Of a DNA stretch of 64,000 bases, positions 16,031 through 24,509 are shown one piece after another. This DNA comes from Arthrobacter sp. PM3 (GTDB lineage: Bacteria > Actinomycetota > Actinomycetes > Actinomycetales > Micrococcaceae). The stretch covers positions 238,993 to 302,992 of the forward strand of contig NZ_CP022314.1 in the NCBI RefSeq assembly GCF_003352915.1. Reading direction: 5' to 3'. Positions within the stretch are counted from its first letter, which is position 1, and each line of letters starts with the position of its first letter. A program made the position numbers and the translations under genes. The notes under the pieces are model-generated. The model was not told the DNA's origin. It ran no database searches and saw only the letters and a list, made by a program, of their open reading frames with translations.

Positions 16031-16090
16031 AGCCGTTAGCGTAACCTTGGAGCCGCCCTATCCGCCCCCTGTTATCGACCGGGACGCTTC

Positions 16091-16756
16091 ATGACTTTCT
16101 CCTTCAACCTTGTCCTGGTCTGGCTCGACCTCGCCGGCGTCTTCTTCTTCGCGGTCTCCGGTTCGCTGCTCGCGGCGCGGAAGCAGTTCGACATTGTCGG
16201 CTCGGTGCTGCTGGCCTCGGTGGTGAGCCTGGGCGGCGGCGTCATCCGCGACATCATCATCAACACCGGGCCGCCGGCGGCGTTCACGAACCCGGCTTAT
16301 CTGGCCCCTCCCTTGCTTGCCGCGGTGCTGGTCTACTTCCTCTTCTCCAGCGTCCAGCGCTACACCTCCTTGCTGGTCCTGTTCGACGCCGGCGGCCTGG
16401 CCCTGTTCTGCATTACCGGCACCCTCAAGGCCCTCGCGGCCGGGATGAATCCCGTGGCCGCCGTCCTGCTGGGAGTCACGACGGCGGTGGGCGGCGGCCT
16501 GCTGCGCGACATCACCGCCAACGAGGTCCCGCAGTTGTTCGACCCCAGGGACCTCTACGCCTTGCCGGCGTTCGCCGGGGCGGCCTCCACCGCGGTCCTG
16601 TCCCTCACCGGGACCTTCACCGCGGTCACCGCCACGGCCGTCACCGCCGTCGTTTTCGCCTTCCGGGTCACGGCCTGGCGGCGGCACTGGCACGTTCCCC
16701 TGGCCGTGCGCGGCTGGCACCGGCTGGGCCTGGGCCCTGCGGAAAACGGCCGCTGA
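16091..16756 (+). CDS. TRIC cation channel family (UPF0126) membrane protein
   Basis: A 221-residue protein with seven predicted transmembrane helices in two repeats of three plus one. Each repeat carries the family glycine motif: LGGGVIRDIII near residue 50 and VGGGLLRDITANEVP near 135. Bacterial TRIC proteins are homotrimeric monovalent-cation channels; glycine or other physiological ligands have been suggested for some. The start at 16091 follows the chelatase gene divergently with 60 bp between. The SUKH-like gene follows after 20 bp and may be cotranscribed. Confidence 0.9.
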   Translation: MTFSFNLVLVWLDLAGVFFFAVSGSLLAARKQFDIVGSVLLASVVSLGGGVIRDIIINTGPPAAFTNPAYLAPPLLAAVLVYFLFSSVQRYTSLLVLFDAGGLALFCITGTLKALAAGMNPVAAVLLGVTTAVGGGLLRDITANEVPQLFDPRDLYALPAFAGAASTAVLSLTGTFTAVTATAVTAVVFAFRVTAWRRHWHVPLAVRGWHRLGLGPAENGR

Positions 16757-16776
16757 GGATTAGCTAGGATAAGACC

Positions 16777-17199
16777 ATGACTGACATGTTCCTCGAGAAA
16801 TTCCGTGCGCTGGTCCCGAAGTATCTCGAAGACGAATGGCAGGAAGAGGACGGGCTCACGGCGGACGAACTCGACGCCGCCCTGGCCGACCACCAGTTCC
16901 AGATCCCCTTGGTCCTGCGCGAGTTCTACCTGGCGCTCGGGGGCTGCGAGGACCTCATGGAGGCCTACCACTACTTCTGGGACCCCGAAGAGCTCGAAGT
17001 CGATGACGAAGGCTTCCTCATGTTCCTCGAGGACGAGGAAGAGCAGTTCACCTGGGGCTTCCGGATCGGCGACCTCGGTGTGCCGGACCCGATCGTGTAC
17101 CGCCGCAACAACGCCCGCGGCCAGTGGAAGAGCGAGGAAGGGACCTTCTCCGAGTTCGTCTTCGACATGTTCGAGTGGGCCTTCGAGGACGAGGACTAG
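16777..17199 (+). CDS. SUKH/SMI1-KNR4-like acidic protein
   Basis: A 140-residue, strongly acidic protein. The pattern IPLVLREFYLALGGCEDLMEAYHYFWDPEEL followed by FLMFLEDEEEQFTWGFRI resembles the SUKH (SMI1/KNR4) fold, whose members are often immunity proteins against secreted toxins or have housekeeping roles. No toxin gene lies beside it, so an immunity role is not supported here. It follows the TRIC gene by 20 bp and is convergent with the AbiEi/DUF559 gene. Family assignment is by pattern only. Confidence 0.65.
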   Translation: MTDMFLEKFRALVPKYLEDEWQEEDGLTADELDAALADHQFQIPLVLREFYLALGGCEDLMEAYHYFWDPEELEVDDEGFLMFLEDEEEQFTWGFRIGDLGVPDPIVYRRNNARGQWKSEEGTFSEFVFDMFEWAFEDED

Positions 17200-17232
17200 G
17201 CGGGGCTCGCCCAGGGTCTGGACTCCCCCAAC

Positions 17233-17334
17233 GTGACGCCTTGCCGCCGTCCGGGGGCACTTTGACACGGACACGCCGGGCTTTTCCCCTCAACCGGCGA
17301 TTCCAGCCTTCAAAGTAGCCCCGGAGCGCTTCAC
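17233..17334. repeat. Palindromic repeat, family C, copy 2 (3' flank of AbiEi/DUF559 gene)
   Basis: The left arm runs GTGACGCC then GTCCGGGGGCACTTTGACAC; the right arm ending at 17334 (TCAAAGTAGCCCCGGA then GCGCTTCAC) is its imperfect complement. It ends eight bases before the stop codon of the minus-strand gene 17343-18179. The matching copy 18244-18334 lies on the other side of that gene. Confidence 0.85.
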
Positions 17335-17342
17335 CGCACCGC

Positions 17343-18179
17343 TCAGGGGTGAAACGCACCCCGGCGCCACAGCTCCAGCACGGTTTTCACCTCGGCCACC
17401 ATGCGCTCGGGGTGGTGGACGACGTCGTCGTATCCGTACCTCAACACGAGGTACCCGCCCACCACGGACGCATTATTGCGGCGGCGGTCCTTCTTGACCT
17501 GCTGCGGTTCCAGATGGCTGCCGCCGTCGGTCTCCACGATGATGCAGTCCTCCACAAGGAAATCCACCTCCCCCACGGCGGGAATCTCCACGTGGCGGCG
17601 AACGGTCAGCCCGGCGCGGCGGAAAGCCATGTTCGCCAGGACCTCCAGGACCGAGTCGGCCCGCGGAATCACGAGATCCAGAACAGACCTCGCCCGCGCG
17701 TTCCGGTTCCCCACCAGCTTCCGGCGCAGGAAATCCAGGCTGATGTCGCCACGGCCGACGGCGCATTGCACCATCACGAGCGCCTGCCGGTCCGGCAGGC
17801 AGCGCACAGCGTGGATCAGCACATCCGCCAGTCCGGCGACCGGCAACCACGGATGCTTCGGGTAATGGCACGGGCCGTGCGGCACGACGCCGGCGGGATG
17901 AGCCCGGTGCCCGACGCACAGGTGCAGTTCCTGCGCCGGAGCCAGGGTCCACAGCCCGTAACTGGGTGCCGCGGACAGACACGTCAGCCGGCCGCGCAGT
18001 TCCCGGGCAGCCCGGAACGCCGTCGCGTCCTCCGGCAGTCCGTAGTGGCCGCGGCGGATCCTGGCGATGGCGCCCGCCCTCAGCGCGGCGTCGATGTCAC
18101 TTCGGCCGAATCCGGCCCGGATGATGCCGGCGGTAATGGCCGACCCGCCGTTCGCTGCAAGGAAAGCTTCGAGTCTCAT
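17343..18179 (-). CDS. AbiEi-like winged-helix protein with C-terminal DUF559 (Vsr-like) nuclease domain
   Basis: A 278-residue protein. The N-terminal ~60 residues look like the AbiEi-type winged helix (AITAGIIRAGFGRSDIDAALRAGAIARIRRGHYGL). Residues ~185-270 form a DUF559 domain of the Vsr/restriction-endonuclease fold, with GEVDFLVED (acidic D206), ETDGGSH (E216, D218, H222) and KKDRRRN (D231). AbiEi proteins are normally antitoxins to AbiEii nucleotidyltransferases; no AbiEii is present, so this is an orphan. Just before the ATG (18179), the minus strand reads GGGCACTTTG, the arm motif of the palindromes that flank the gene. A nuclease or repeat-binding role is inferred; the cellular function is unknown. 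Confidence 0.75.
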   Translation of the reverse strand: MRLEAFLAANGGSAITAGIIRAGFGRSDIDAALRAGAIARIRRGHYGLPEDATAFRAARELRGRLTCLSAAPSYGLWTLAPAQELHLCVGHRAHPAGVVPHGPCHYPKHPWLPVAGLADVLIHAVRCLPDRQALVMVQCAVGRGDISLDFLRRKLVGNRNARARSVLDLVIPRADSVLEVLANMAFRRAGLTVRRHVEIPAVGEVDFLVEDCIIVETDGGSHLEPQQVKKDRRRNNASVVGGYLVLRYGYDDVVHHPERMVAEVKTVLELWRRGAFHP

Positions 18180-18243
18180 GTTCCCAAAGTGCCCTGCGGC
18201 CGGCTGCCCCGGTGGACCCGGCTTGGTCCATGTGGACAACCCC

Positions 18244-18334
18244 GCGCCGTCCGGGGGCGCTTCGACACGGACACGCCGTCCCAGGGCCCGGTACCAGCCG
18301 ATCTGCCCCTCAAAGCCGCCCCGGACGGCGTCAC
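18244..18334. repeat. Palindromic repeat, family C, copy 3 (5' flank of AbiEi/DUF559 gene)
   Basis: Left arm GCGCCGTCCGGGGGCGCTTC, right arm CTCAAAGCCGCCCCGGACGG followed by CGTCAC; the arms are inverted complements of each other and share GTCCGGGGGC, CTTTGA and ACACGGACACGCCG with copy 2. It lies 64 bp upstream of the gene start at 18179. Together copies 2 and 3 bracket the gene. Confidence 0.85.
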
Positions 18335-18564
18335 GGGCCGCCTGCAAACGCGTGAAAAGTTCATTTACAAAAATGCTGGACAGCGTGACAAATCTGTCAT
18401 AGTCTCTTTCTTGGGTTCACCAAATGCCTCCGGTGGACCTGATGCGAACGGAGAAATGGCCCCGGTTCGGCACAACGGATGACTCGAACGTTGTGAGGAA
18501 CCGGGGCCATTCCGTTTAAGAATCCGCCCAGGCAGCGGCAGCCGTGCCGCGACTATTCAGCAGG
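18335..18564. other. Non-coding remainder of the 18180-18564 gap
   Basis: Between palindrome copy 3 and the polyprenyl synthetase stop there is a locally AT-richer stretch (about 18350-18420, including TTCATTTACAAAAATG and GACAAATCTGTCATAG) that looks promoter-like but precedes no open frame, followed by the nested hairpin 18455-18511. No gene is visible. Confidence 0.5.
18455..18511. terminator. Long nested hairpin downstream of polyprenyl synthetase
   Basis: The outer stem AATGGCCCCGGTTC (18455-18468) pairs with 18498-18511; an inner stem CACAACG (18471-18477) pairs with CGTTGTG (18489-18495), leaving an 11-base loop. It lies ~55 bp past the stop of the minus-strand synthetase gene (18565) and on that strand is followed by TTCTCC. 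A transcription terminator is most likely; a small structured RNA is the alternative. Confidence 0.6.
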
Positions 18565-19665
18565 CTAGGAGCTGCGGTCGACGACGGCGCGGGCGAAGCT
18601 GGTCAGCGACGCCTTCACGACGCCTTCGGGCAGCGGGGCCAGGGCGGCGATGGCGTCGTCGGCCCAGGCGCGGGCCACTACCCACGACTCCGCGGTGACG
18701 GGGTGTTCGCGGAGCCCGGCCACGGCCGCCGCGAGGGCCTCGTCCGAGCTGAGGTCGCCGTCGATCAGCTTCAGGAGGTCGACGGCGGACTGGTCGCCTT
18801 CGCGGGCGGCGCTGCGCAGCAGCAGCACTGGCAGCGTCGGGACGCCTTCGCGCAGGTCGGTTCCCGGGGACTTGCCGGACTTGACCTTGATGCCGGTGAC
18901 GTCAATGACGTCGTCGGCCAGCTGGAACGCGACGCCCACCTTCTCGCCGTACTCCACCAGGTGGGCCTCGTAGGCCTCGTCGGCGCCCGAGAAGATCGCA
19001 CCGAGCTGGCCGGAGGCCGCCACCAGCGAACCTGTCTTGTCCGCAATCACGGACAGGTAGTGCGCCAGCGGGTCTTCGTCGGGGCGGGGACCCACGGTCT
19101 CGTGCAGCTGGCCGAGGCAGAGCCGCTCAAAGGTCCGGGCCTGGATGCCCAGGGCACGGGAACCGAGCTCGGAGACCAGGATGGAGGCGCGGGCAAAGAT
19201 GAGGTCGCCGGTCAGGACGGCGACGGAGTTGCCCCAGACCTCGTGGGCCGTGGGAGCACCGCGACGGAACGGGGCCGAGTCCATGACGTCGTCGTGGTAC
19301 AGGGTGGCCAGGTGCGTCAGCTCAACGACGACGGCGGCCTGCACCACGGCGGGCAGCGAGGCATCGCCGAGGTGCGCGCACAGCAGGGTCAGGAGCGGGC
19401 GGATGCGCTTGCCGCCGGCTTCCACGAGGTGACGCGACGTCGCGTCGGCCAGCGGGTCCGAGTTGGCAATGGCTTCCCGCAGCTTCTTCTCGACCCGCGC
19501 CAGGTTGGTGGTGATGGCGGGGCCAAGCTCGGGGTCGCCCGCGATCGCCGCGAAGCCTGCCGGCAGCTGGAGTCCGGTGGCGATCGCCGTGGTGTTGAGG
19601 CTGGGTTCAGAGCCCGGCAGGCCGTGTCCGGCGTGCTCCCAGCTTTGGTCTGCAGAGTTGGTCAC
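18565..19665 (-). CDS. Polyprenyl diphosphate synthase (menaquinone side chain)
   Basis: A 366-residue trans-isoprenyl synthase. The first Asp-rich motif is YHDDVMD and the second LADDVID, with GGKRIRPLL for binding isopentenyl diphosphate. The first ~35 residues are a variable extension. It probably makes the long prenyl tail attached to menaquinone, judging from the neighbours menG, menF and the reductase. GTG start at 19665 overlaps the reductase stop (GTGA), with AGGG upstream. This gene order (methyltransferase, reductase, prenyl synthase) is also seen in mycobacteria. Confidence 0.93.
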   Translation of the reverse strand: MTNSADQSWEHAGHGLPGSEPSLNTTAIATGLQLPAGFAAIAGDPELGPAITTNLARVEKKLREAIANSDPLADATSRHLVEAGGKRIRPLLTLLCAHLGDASLPAVVQAAVVVELTHLATLYHDDVMDSAPFRRGAPTAHEVWGNSVAVLTGDLIFARASILVSELGSRALGIQARTFERLCLGQLHETVGPRPDEDPLAHYLSVIADKTGSLVAASGQLGAIFSGADEAYEAHLVEYGEKVGVAFQLADDVIDVTGIKVKSGKSPGTDLREGVPTLPVLLLRSAAREGDQSAVDLLKLIDGDLSSDEALAAAVAGLREHPVTAESWVVARAWADDAIAALAPLPEGVVKASLTSFARAVVDRSS

Positions 19666-21035
19666 GGGTTAACCCTAACTTTTGTTGCGGAAACCGCGGA
19701 GTCGGCGCCGGAGTGCGGACCGCCGTCCGTGGCGGGCATGGCCTGGTTGGACGTGGCGGGCACCAGTGATTCCAGGATCCGGATAACCCTGTCCTCGAAC
19801 CCCCTGGCGGCCGGATCGGTGAGGTTGGCCAGCATCCGGACCACGAACCTCATGAGCACGGGGATGGGCATGCCCGTCCGGAGGGCGAGCTTCATCACGG
19901 CCGGTTTGCCGATCAGCGCGGCGAAGGCCCGGCCCAGAGTGAAGTGCGAGCCCCACTGCTGCCGCACATAGTCCGCGTACCGCGCAAGGTGCGCGTCGGC
20001 GTCGGCCGTCACAGCGGAACCGGTCAGGCCGGTCGAAGCGGACCGGGCGGCGGCGTCGGCGATGAATTCGGCGGCGAACCGGGCGGACTCCATGGCGTAG
20101 GAGATGCCTTCGCCGTTGAACGGGGACACCATGCCGCCGGCGTCGCCGAGCAGCAGCAGGCCGGGTGAGTAGTGCGGCGTGCGGTTGAAGCCCATGGGCA
20201 GGGCGGCGCCGCGGATCTCGCCCACTTGGTTCTCCGGGGTGAAGCCCCACTCGCCGGGCATGCCGGCGGTCCATTCGCGCAGCACCTGCTTGTAGTCCAG
20301 CTTGCCGAAGTCCTTGGAGGAGTTCAGGATGCCCAGGCCCACGTTGGAGGTGCCGTCGCCCACACCGAACACCCAGCCGTAGCCGGGCAGCAGCTTGCCG
20401 TCGCGGCCGGGAAGTTCGAGCCAGCCTTCCATCCAGTCGTCGTCGTGCCGCGGGGACGTGAAGTAGGTCCGGACCGCCACTCCGAGCGGGCGGTCGTCCC
20501 GCTTCCGGATGCCCAGCGAGACGGCGGTGCGCGTTGAGTTGCCGTCCGCGGCGAGCACGACGTCGGCGCTGAAGTCGCGCGTCTCGCCCGTCTTGCGTCC
20601 GGCGTCGTCCAGCACTGCGGCACGGACGCCGGTGACCCGGCCGTCCTCGGCGCGCAGGGCCTCGGTGACACTGTGGCGTTCGAGCACGACGGCGCCCGCG
20701 GACCGGGCGTGCCGGGCGAGCTCTTCGTCGAAGCCGAGGCGGGTCCGGATCAGCCCGTACTGCGGGAAATCGGAGACCTCCGGCCAGGGCAGCTCGATGG
20801 TGCGGCCGCCGGCGATCAGGCGCAGGCCCTTGTTGCGCCGCCAGCCCCCGGTTTCGGGATGCGGCAGCCCCAGCTTCTGGATTTCACGGACCGCGCGCGG
20901 GGTCAGCCCGTCGCCGCAGACCTTCTCGCGGGGAAAACTGGTCTTCTCCAGCACCGTGACATCAATGCCGGCCTTGGCGAGGTAGTAGGCGGCAGTGGAT
21001 CCGGCCGGCCCTGCCCCGACGATCAGTACATTCAC
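19662..21035 (-). CDS. Geranylgeranyl-reductase-family FAD oxidoreductase (MenJ-like)
   Basis: A 457-residue flavoprotein with an N-terminal FAD site VLIVGAGPAGSTAAYYLAKAG, the family motif FPREKVCGDGLTPRAV at about 40-55, and LLLGDAGGMVSPFNGEGISYAMESA near 300. Homologues saturate isoprene units of prenyl chains; in mycobacteria MenJ reduces one double bond of menaquinone, and the location between menG and the prenyl synthase gene suggests the same here. The start is GTG at 21035 because the FAD motif begins immediately; longer frames would add a non-conserved extension. Only 13 bp separate it from menG. Confidence 0.92.
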   Translation of the reverse strand: MNVLIVGAGPAGSTAAYYLAKAGIDVTVLEKTSFPREKVCGDGLTPRAVREIQKLGLPHPETGGWRRNKGLRLIAGGRTIELPWPEVSDFPQYGLIRTRLGFDEELARHARSAGAVVLERHSVTEALRAEDGRVTGVRAAVLDDAGRKTGETRDFSADVVLAADGNSTRTAVSLGIRKRDDRPLGVAVRTYFTSPRHDDDWMEGWLELPGRDGKLLPGYGWVFGVGDGTSNVGLGILNSSKDFGKLDYKQVLREWTAGMPGEWGFTPENQVGEIRGAALPMGFNRTPHYSPGLLLLGDAGGMVSPFNGEGISYAMESARFAAEFIADAAARSASTGLTGSAVTADADAHLARYADYVRQQWGSHFTLGRAFAALIGKPAVMKLALRTGMPIPVLMRFVVRMLANLTDPAARGFEDRVIRILESLVPATSNQAMPATDGGPHSGADSAVSATKVRVNP

Positions 21036-21048
21036 AGCAGGTATCGGC

Positions 21049-21843
21049 CTAACGCCCGGGCCGGGCGATATTGCGGCGCAGCTTCGCCACGGGCCCGGTG
21101 TGGGCGGCGATGGCCGCCGCGCCGGCGGCAGGGCCGGCTTCCGGACCGGCCGGCTTCTGGGCGCGGTGCACAGCGACAATGCCGCCGCTGAGGTTGCGGT
21201 ATGTGACGGACTCCCAGCCGGCTTCCTGCAGCCAGGCGGCCAGGTGGTCCTGGTCCGGCCACGCGCGGATGGACTCGGCGAGGTAGACGTAGGCATCCGG
21301 GTTGGAGGAGACCTTCACGGCGATCGCCGGCAGGGCGCGCATGAGGTATTCGGTGTACATGGTGCGCCAGAGCGGCACCACGGGCTGGGAGAACTCTGCG
21401 ATGACCAGCCGGCCGCCGGGCTTGGTCACCCGCAGCATCTCGGCCAGGGCCTTCTTGGGCTCGTTGACGTTGCGCAGGCCGAAGGAAATGGTGCTGGCAT
21501 CGAACGTGTTGTCGGCGAACGGCAGGCGGGTGGCGTCCCCGGCGATGAAATCGATGTCCGGGCGGCGGCGCTTGCCGACCTTGAGCATGCCCAGGGAGAA
21601 GTCGCAGGCAATGACGTTGATGCCGGCGTCGGCGTAGGGCTCGCTGGAGGTCCCCGTGCCGGCGGCCAGGTCCAGCACCCGCTGGCCGGCCGAAACGCCC
21701 ATGGCCTCTACCACTACCTTGCGCCAGCGGCGCGTCTGCCCCATCGACAGAACATCGTTGACGACGTCGTATTTGGGGGCGACGTCGTCAAACATCGTGG
21801 CTACTTCGTCCGGACGCTTATCCAAGGATGCTCGGTTCACCAT
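21049..21843 (-). CDS. menG: Demethylmenaquinone methyltransferase
   Basis: A 264-residue SAM-dependent enzyme (UbiE/MenG) that makes menaquinone from demethylmenaquinone. Motifs: [20 protein letters not shown] at residues 18-37, SAM-binding [12 protein letters not shown] at ~57-68, [15 protein letters not shown] and the [15 protein letters not shown] segment. The last ~35 residues are an Ala/Pro/Gly-rich tail not needed for the fold. Starts at ATG 21843, divergent from menF by 133 bp. Confidence 0.96.
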   Translation of the reverse strand: MVNRASLDKRPDEVATMFDDVAPKYDVVNDVLSMGQTRRWRKVVVEAMGVSAGQRVLDLAAGTGTSSEPYADAGINVIACDFSLGMLKVGKRRRPDIDFIAGDATRLPFADNTFDASTISFGLRNVNEPKKALAEMLRVTKPGGRLVIAEFSQPVVPLWRTMYTEYLMRALPAIAVKVSSNPDAYVYLAESIRAWPDQDHLAAWLQEAGWESVTYRNLSGGIVAVHRAQKPAGPEAGPAAGAAAIAAHTGPVAKLRRNIARPGR

Positions 21844-21976
21844 GACATTGTCTCAAATGATCGGCGCCCCCACGAACCACGGCCCGGGGCGGCCTGAGCA
21901 GGGAGTCCGGGCATGGAAAGTCACTGTGCGCCGCCGAATCCGGGGCGGGGAAACACAGTAGTAGTGTTATGCCATC
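21844..21976. promoter_or_regulatory. Divergent menG / menF promoter region
   Basis: A 133-bp gap from which menG (minus) and menF (plus) are read apart. It contains the small inverted repeat AACAC-AGTAGTA-GTGTT (21952-21968) just before menF. No convincing -35/-10 pair was picked out. Confidence 0.4.
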
Positions 21977-23323
21977 ATGACGAGCACGTTCCGCACCGGC
22001 ATTATCAAGACACTGACAGTTCCCCTCCATGCCGAATCTTTCCCCGGGGGCCTGCCGTCGTTTCTGGTGCGGGATGACATCCTCTGCTGGACCCGCCGCG
22101 AGGCAGGGCTGGTGGGCTTCGGCGAGATCGCCCGGTTCACCGCCACCGGACCCGAACGGTTCCTGGAGGCGGACATCTGGTGGCGCCACCTGGTCCTGGA
22201 AGCGGACATCGAGGACGCGGTCGATTGCCCCGGCACCGGGCCGGTCGCGTTCGGCTCGTTCGCCTTCTCCAAAGTTTCCGCCCACGAGTCGCGCCTGCTG
22301 GTCCCGGAAATCGTGGTGGGCCTGCGTGACGGCCAGGCCTGGCTGACCCAGCTCACGTTCGACGACGGCGAGCTCACCGAAGCCGGCGCCCGCGCCGCCC
22401 TGGACCGCTGGCTTCGCAGCGACAGTGCCAGCGCCGACTCTGATCCCCCGCTGCTGGCGGCGGAGGCTCCGGCGACGGAGGCAACACTCCACACCGGCTC
22501 GCTGAGCGAGGAAGACTGGATGTCCGCCGTCGCCGCCGGGGTGAAGGAAATCCGGACCGGTGCCCTCGAGAAACTGGTCCTGGCCCGGGATATCGTGGCC
22601 ACCATCCCGGCCGGCGTCAACGCCGCCCGGGTGCTGCGCGAACTGTCCGCCCGCTACCGCGAATGCTGGACGTACGGGGTGGATGGGTTGGTGGGCGCGA
22701 CGCCGGAGATGCTGATCCAGGTGGAGGGCCGCACCGCCCAGGCCCGCGTACTGGCCGGCACCCTGGACCGCCGCGACGCCGACGGCATGGCCGGTTCCCC
22801 GCTGGAGTTCGCCGAGCGGGTCCTTGCCGGGTCCGAGAAGCAGCGACACGAGCACGACATCGCCATCCAATCCCTGACCACACAGCTGGCCCCCTTCTCC
22901 GAAGCCATGAATGCCCACAGCGAGCCGTTCATCCTGGAACTGCCCAATGTGTGGCACCTGGCTTCCGACGTGAAGGCCGAGCTCGCCGAGGTGGAGGGCC
23001 ACGTCCCCACGTGCCTCGCGCTGATCAATGCGCTGCACCCCACGGCGGCGGTCTGCGGCACCCCCACCACCGTGGCCGGAGCCCTGATCCGCAAGCTGGA
23101 GCACCTGGACCGCGGCCCGTACGCCGGACCGGTGGGCTGGCTCGACGCCGCCGGCAACGGCGAGTGGGGCATCGCGCTGCGCGGCGCGGTCATCGAGTCC
23201 CCGCAGACGGTCCGGCTGTACGCGGGATGCGGCGTGGTGGACGGCTCGGTGCCCGAGACCGAACTCGCCGAGACGTGGGCGAAGTTCCGCCCGATGCTCG
23301 AATCGCTGGGCATCAGCAGCTAG
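21977..23323 (+). CDS. menF: Isochorismate synthase
   Basis: A 448-residue chorismate-utilising enzyme that starts menaquinone synthesis. The C-terminal catalytic domain (from ~170) shows EKLVLARDIV, GATPEMLIQVEGR, VLAGTLDRR, EKQRHEHDIAIQSL, HPTAAVCGTPT and the closing YAGCGVVDGS motif. Related enzymes (salicylate or anthranilate synthases) are possible on sequence alone, but menD and menC lie nearby. Start ATG 21977 has no strong Shine-Dalgarno. Read divergently from menG. Confidence 0.94.
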   Translation: MTSTFRTGIIKTLTVPLHAESFPGGLPSFLVRDDILCWTRREAGLVGFGEIARFTATGPERFLEADIWWRHLVLEADIEDAVDCPGTGPVAFGSFAFSKVSAHESRLLVPEIVVGLRDGQAWLTQLTFDDGELTEAGARAALDRWLRSDSASADSDPPLLAAEAPATEATLHTGSLSEEDWMSAVAAGVKEIRTGALEKLVLARDIVATIPAGVNAARVLRELSARYRECWTYGVDGLVGATPEMLIQVEGRTAQARVLAGTLDRRDADGMAGSPLEFAERVLAGSEKQRHEHDIAIQSLTTQLAPFSEAMNAHSEPFILELPNVWHLASDVKAELAEVEGHVPTCLALINALHPTAAVCGTPTTVAGALIRKLEHLDRGPYAGPVGWLDAAGNGEWGIALRGAVIESPQTVRLYAGCGVVDGSVPETELAETWAKFRPMLESLGISS

Positions 23324-23469
23324 CCGCCGCCGTCGGCACCGTCGCCGACTCAATGACGTGATTCCGGGATTACAGACAGCTCCGCCGTTGGAGATCTTGC
23401 TTTTGGGTCTGGTTTAGTTATCCAATAGTGAAACTTAGTTTTCTGTGACGCACATCTCATGTTCGGCGC

Positions 23470-23475
23470 TACACT
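23470..23475 (+). promoter_or_regulatory. Possible -10 element of the amino-acid ABC transporter operon
   Basis: TACACT lies 45 bp before the binding-protein ATG at 23521, within an unusually AT-rich stretch for this window (about 23395-23520). A GACGCA/TGACGC at ~23446-23452 could be a weak -35. The ribosome-binding site AAAAGGTAAG follows directly before the ATG. Confidence 0.4.
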
Positions 23476-23520
23476 ATAACCGGCCTCGTTACCATCCCTC
23501 CGGCAACAAAAGGTAAGAAA

Positions 23521-24474
23521 ATGCAGATCTCCCGTTCGCTCCTGAGCAACTCCATGCTTAAGACGGCAGCCGTCCTGGCCGTCGGCGCCCTGGCCCTCTC
23601 GGCCTGCACCAACGCTTCCGAAACCGGTGGCCAGGGGGCAGCGTCGCCCTCCGGCAGCGCCGCAGCCAGCTTTGACCCGACCACGGTCCAGAAGGACGAT
23701 GCCCTGGCAGCCATGTTGCCCGCCGCGATCAAGTCGAAGGGCACCCTGACCGTGGGCTCCGATACGTCCTACGCACCGGCCGAATTCCTGGGTACGGACG
23801 GCCAGACTCCCGTCGGGTACGACGTCGACCTCGCCAAGGCGATCGGCGCGGCACTGGGCCTGAAGGTCCAGGTCCAGACGGCCGAGTTCACCGGCATCCT
23901 CCCGGCTCTCGGCCCGAAGTACGACCTCGGCATCTCCTCGTTCACCATCAACCCTGAGCGGCTCGCCGCGGTGAACATGGTCAGCTACTTCAACGCCGGC
24001 ACCGCCTGGGCCGTCCAGAAGGGCAACCCGAAGAAGGTCAATCTCGATGACCTCTGCGGCAGGTCCATCGGCGTCCAGACCGGCACCGTCCAGGAGGACC
24101 CCGACCTTTCGGGCCGCAACAAGAAGTGTGTGGACGCCGGCAAGCAGCCCATCAACATTGTCACGCTCAAGACCCAGACGGACATCACCACCCGCCTGGT
24201 CAACGGCAGCATCGATGCGATGGCGGCCGACTCCCCCATCATCGGCTACGCCCTGACCCAGACCAACGGCCAGCTCGAAAAGCTGGGCGAAGTCTACGAC
24301 TCCGCACCCCAGGGCATCGCCGTCGCCAAGTCCGATACCGCACTGGCAGAGGTCATCCAGAAGACCGTCGCCAAGCTGATGGAAGACGGCTCCTACAAGA
24401 AGATCCTTGAGGGCTGGGGCAACGCCGACGGCGCCATCACCAAGTCCGAGGTCAACCCGGCGGTCGGCTCTTGA
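23521..24474 (+). CDS. Polar amino-acid ABC transporter, lipoprotein binding protein
   Basis: A 317-residue solute-binding lipoprotein: signal peptide with lipobox LSAC (Cys about residue 29), then the SBP_bac_3 fold with LTVGSDTSYAPAEFLG, VGYDVDLAKAIGAALGL, GISSFTINPERLAAVNMVSYF and GRSIGVQTGTVQE. These mark the glutamine/polar amino-acid class. It captures substrate outside the membrane for the permease and ATPase encoded next. AAAAGGTAAG precedes the ATG. The exact amino acid cannot be told. Confidence 0.93.
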   Translation: MQISRSLLSNSMLKTAAVLAVGALALSACTNASETGGQGAASPSGSAAASFDPTTVQKDDALAAMLPAAIKSKGTLTVGSDTSYAPAEFLGTDGQTPVGYDVDLAKAIGAALGLKVQVQTAEFTGILPALGPKYDLGISSFTINPERLAAVNMVSYFNAGTAWAVQKGNPKKVNLDDLCGRSIGVQTGTVQEDPDLSGRNKKCVDAGKQPINIVTLKTQTDITTRLVNGSIDAMAADSPIIGYALTQTNGQLEKLGEVYDSAPQGIAVAKSDTALAEVIQKTVAKLMEDGSYKKILEGWGNADGAITKSEVNPAVGS

Positions 24475-24509
24475 GTCTCCCCTCCACCGACCGCAAGTCA
24501 GGTGCACAG

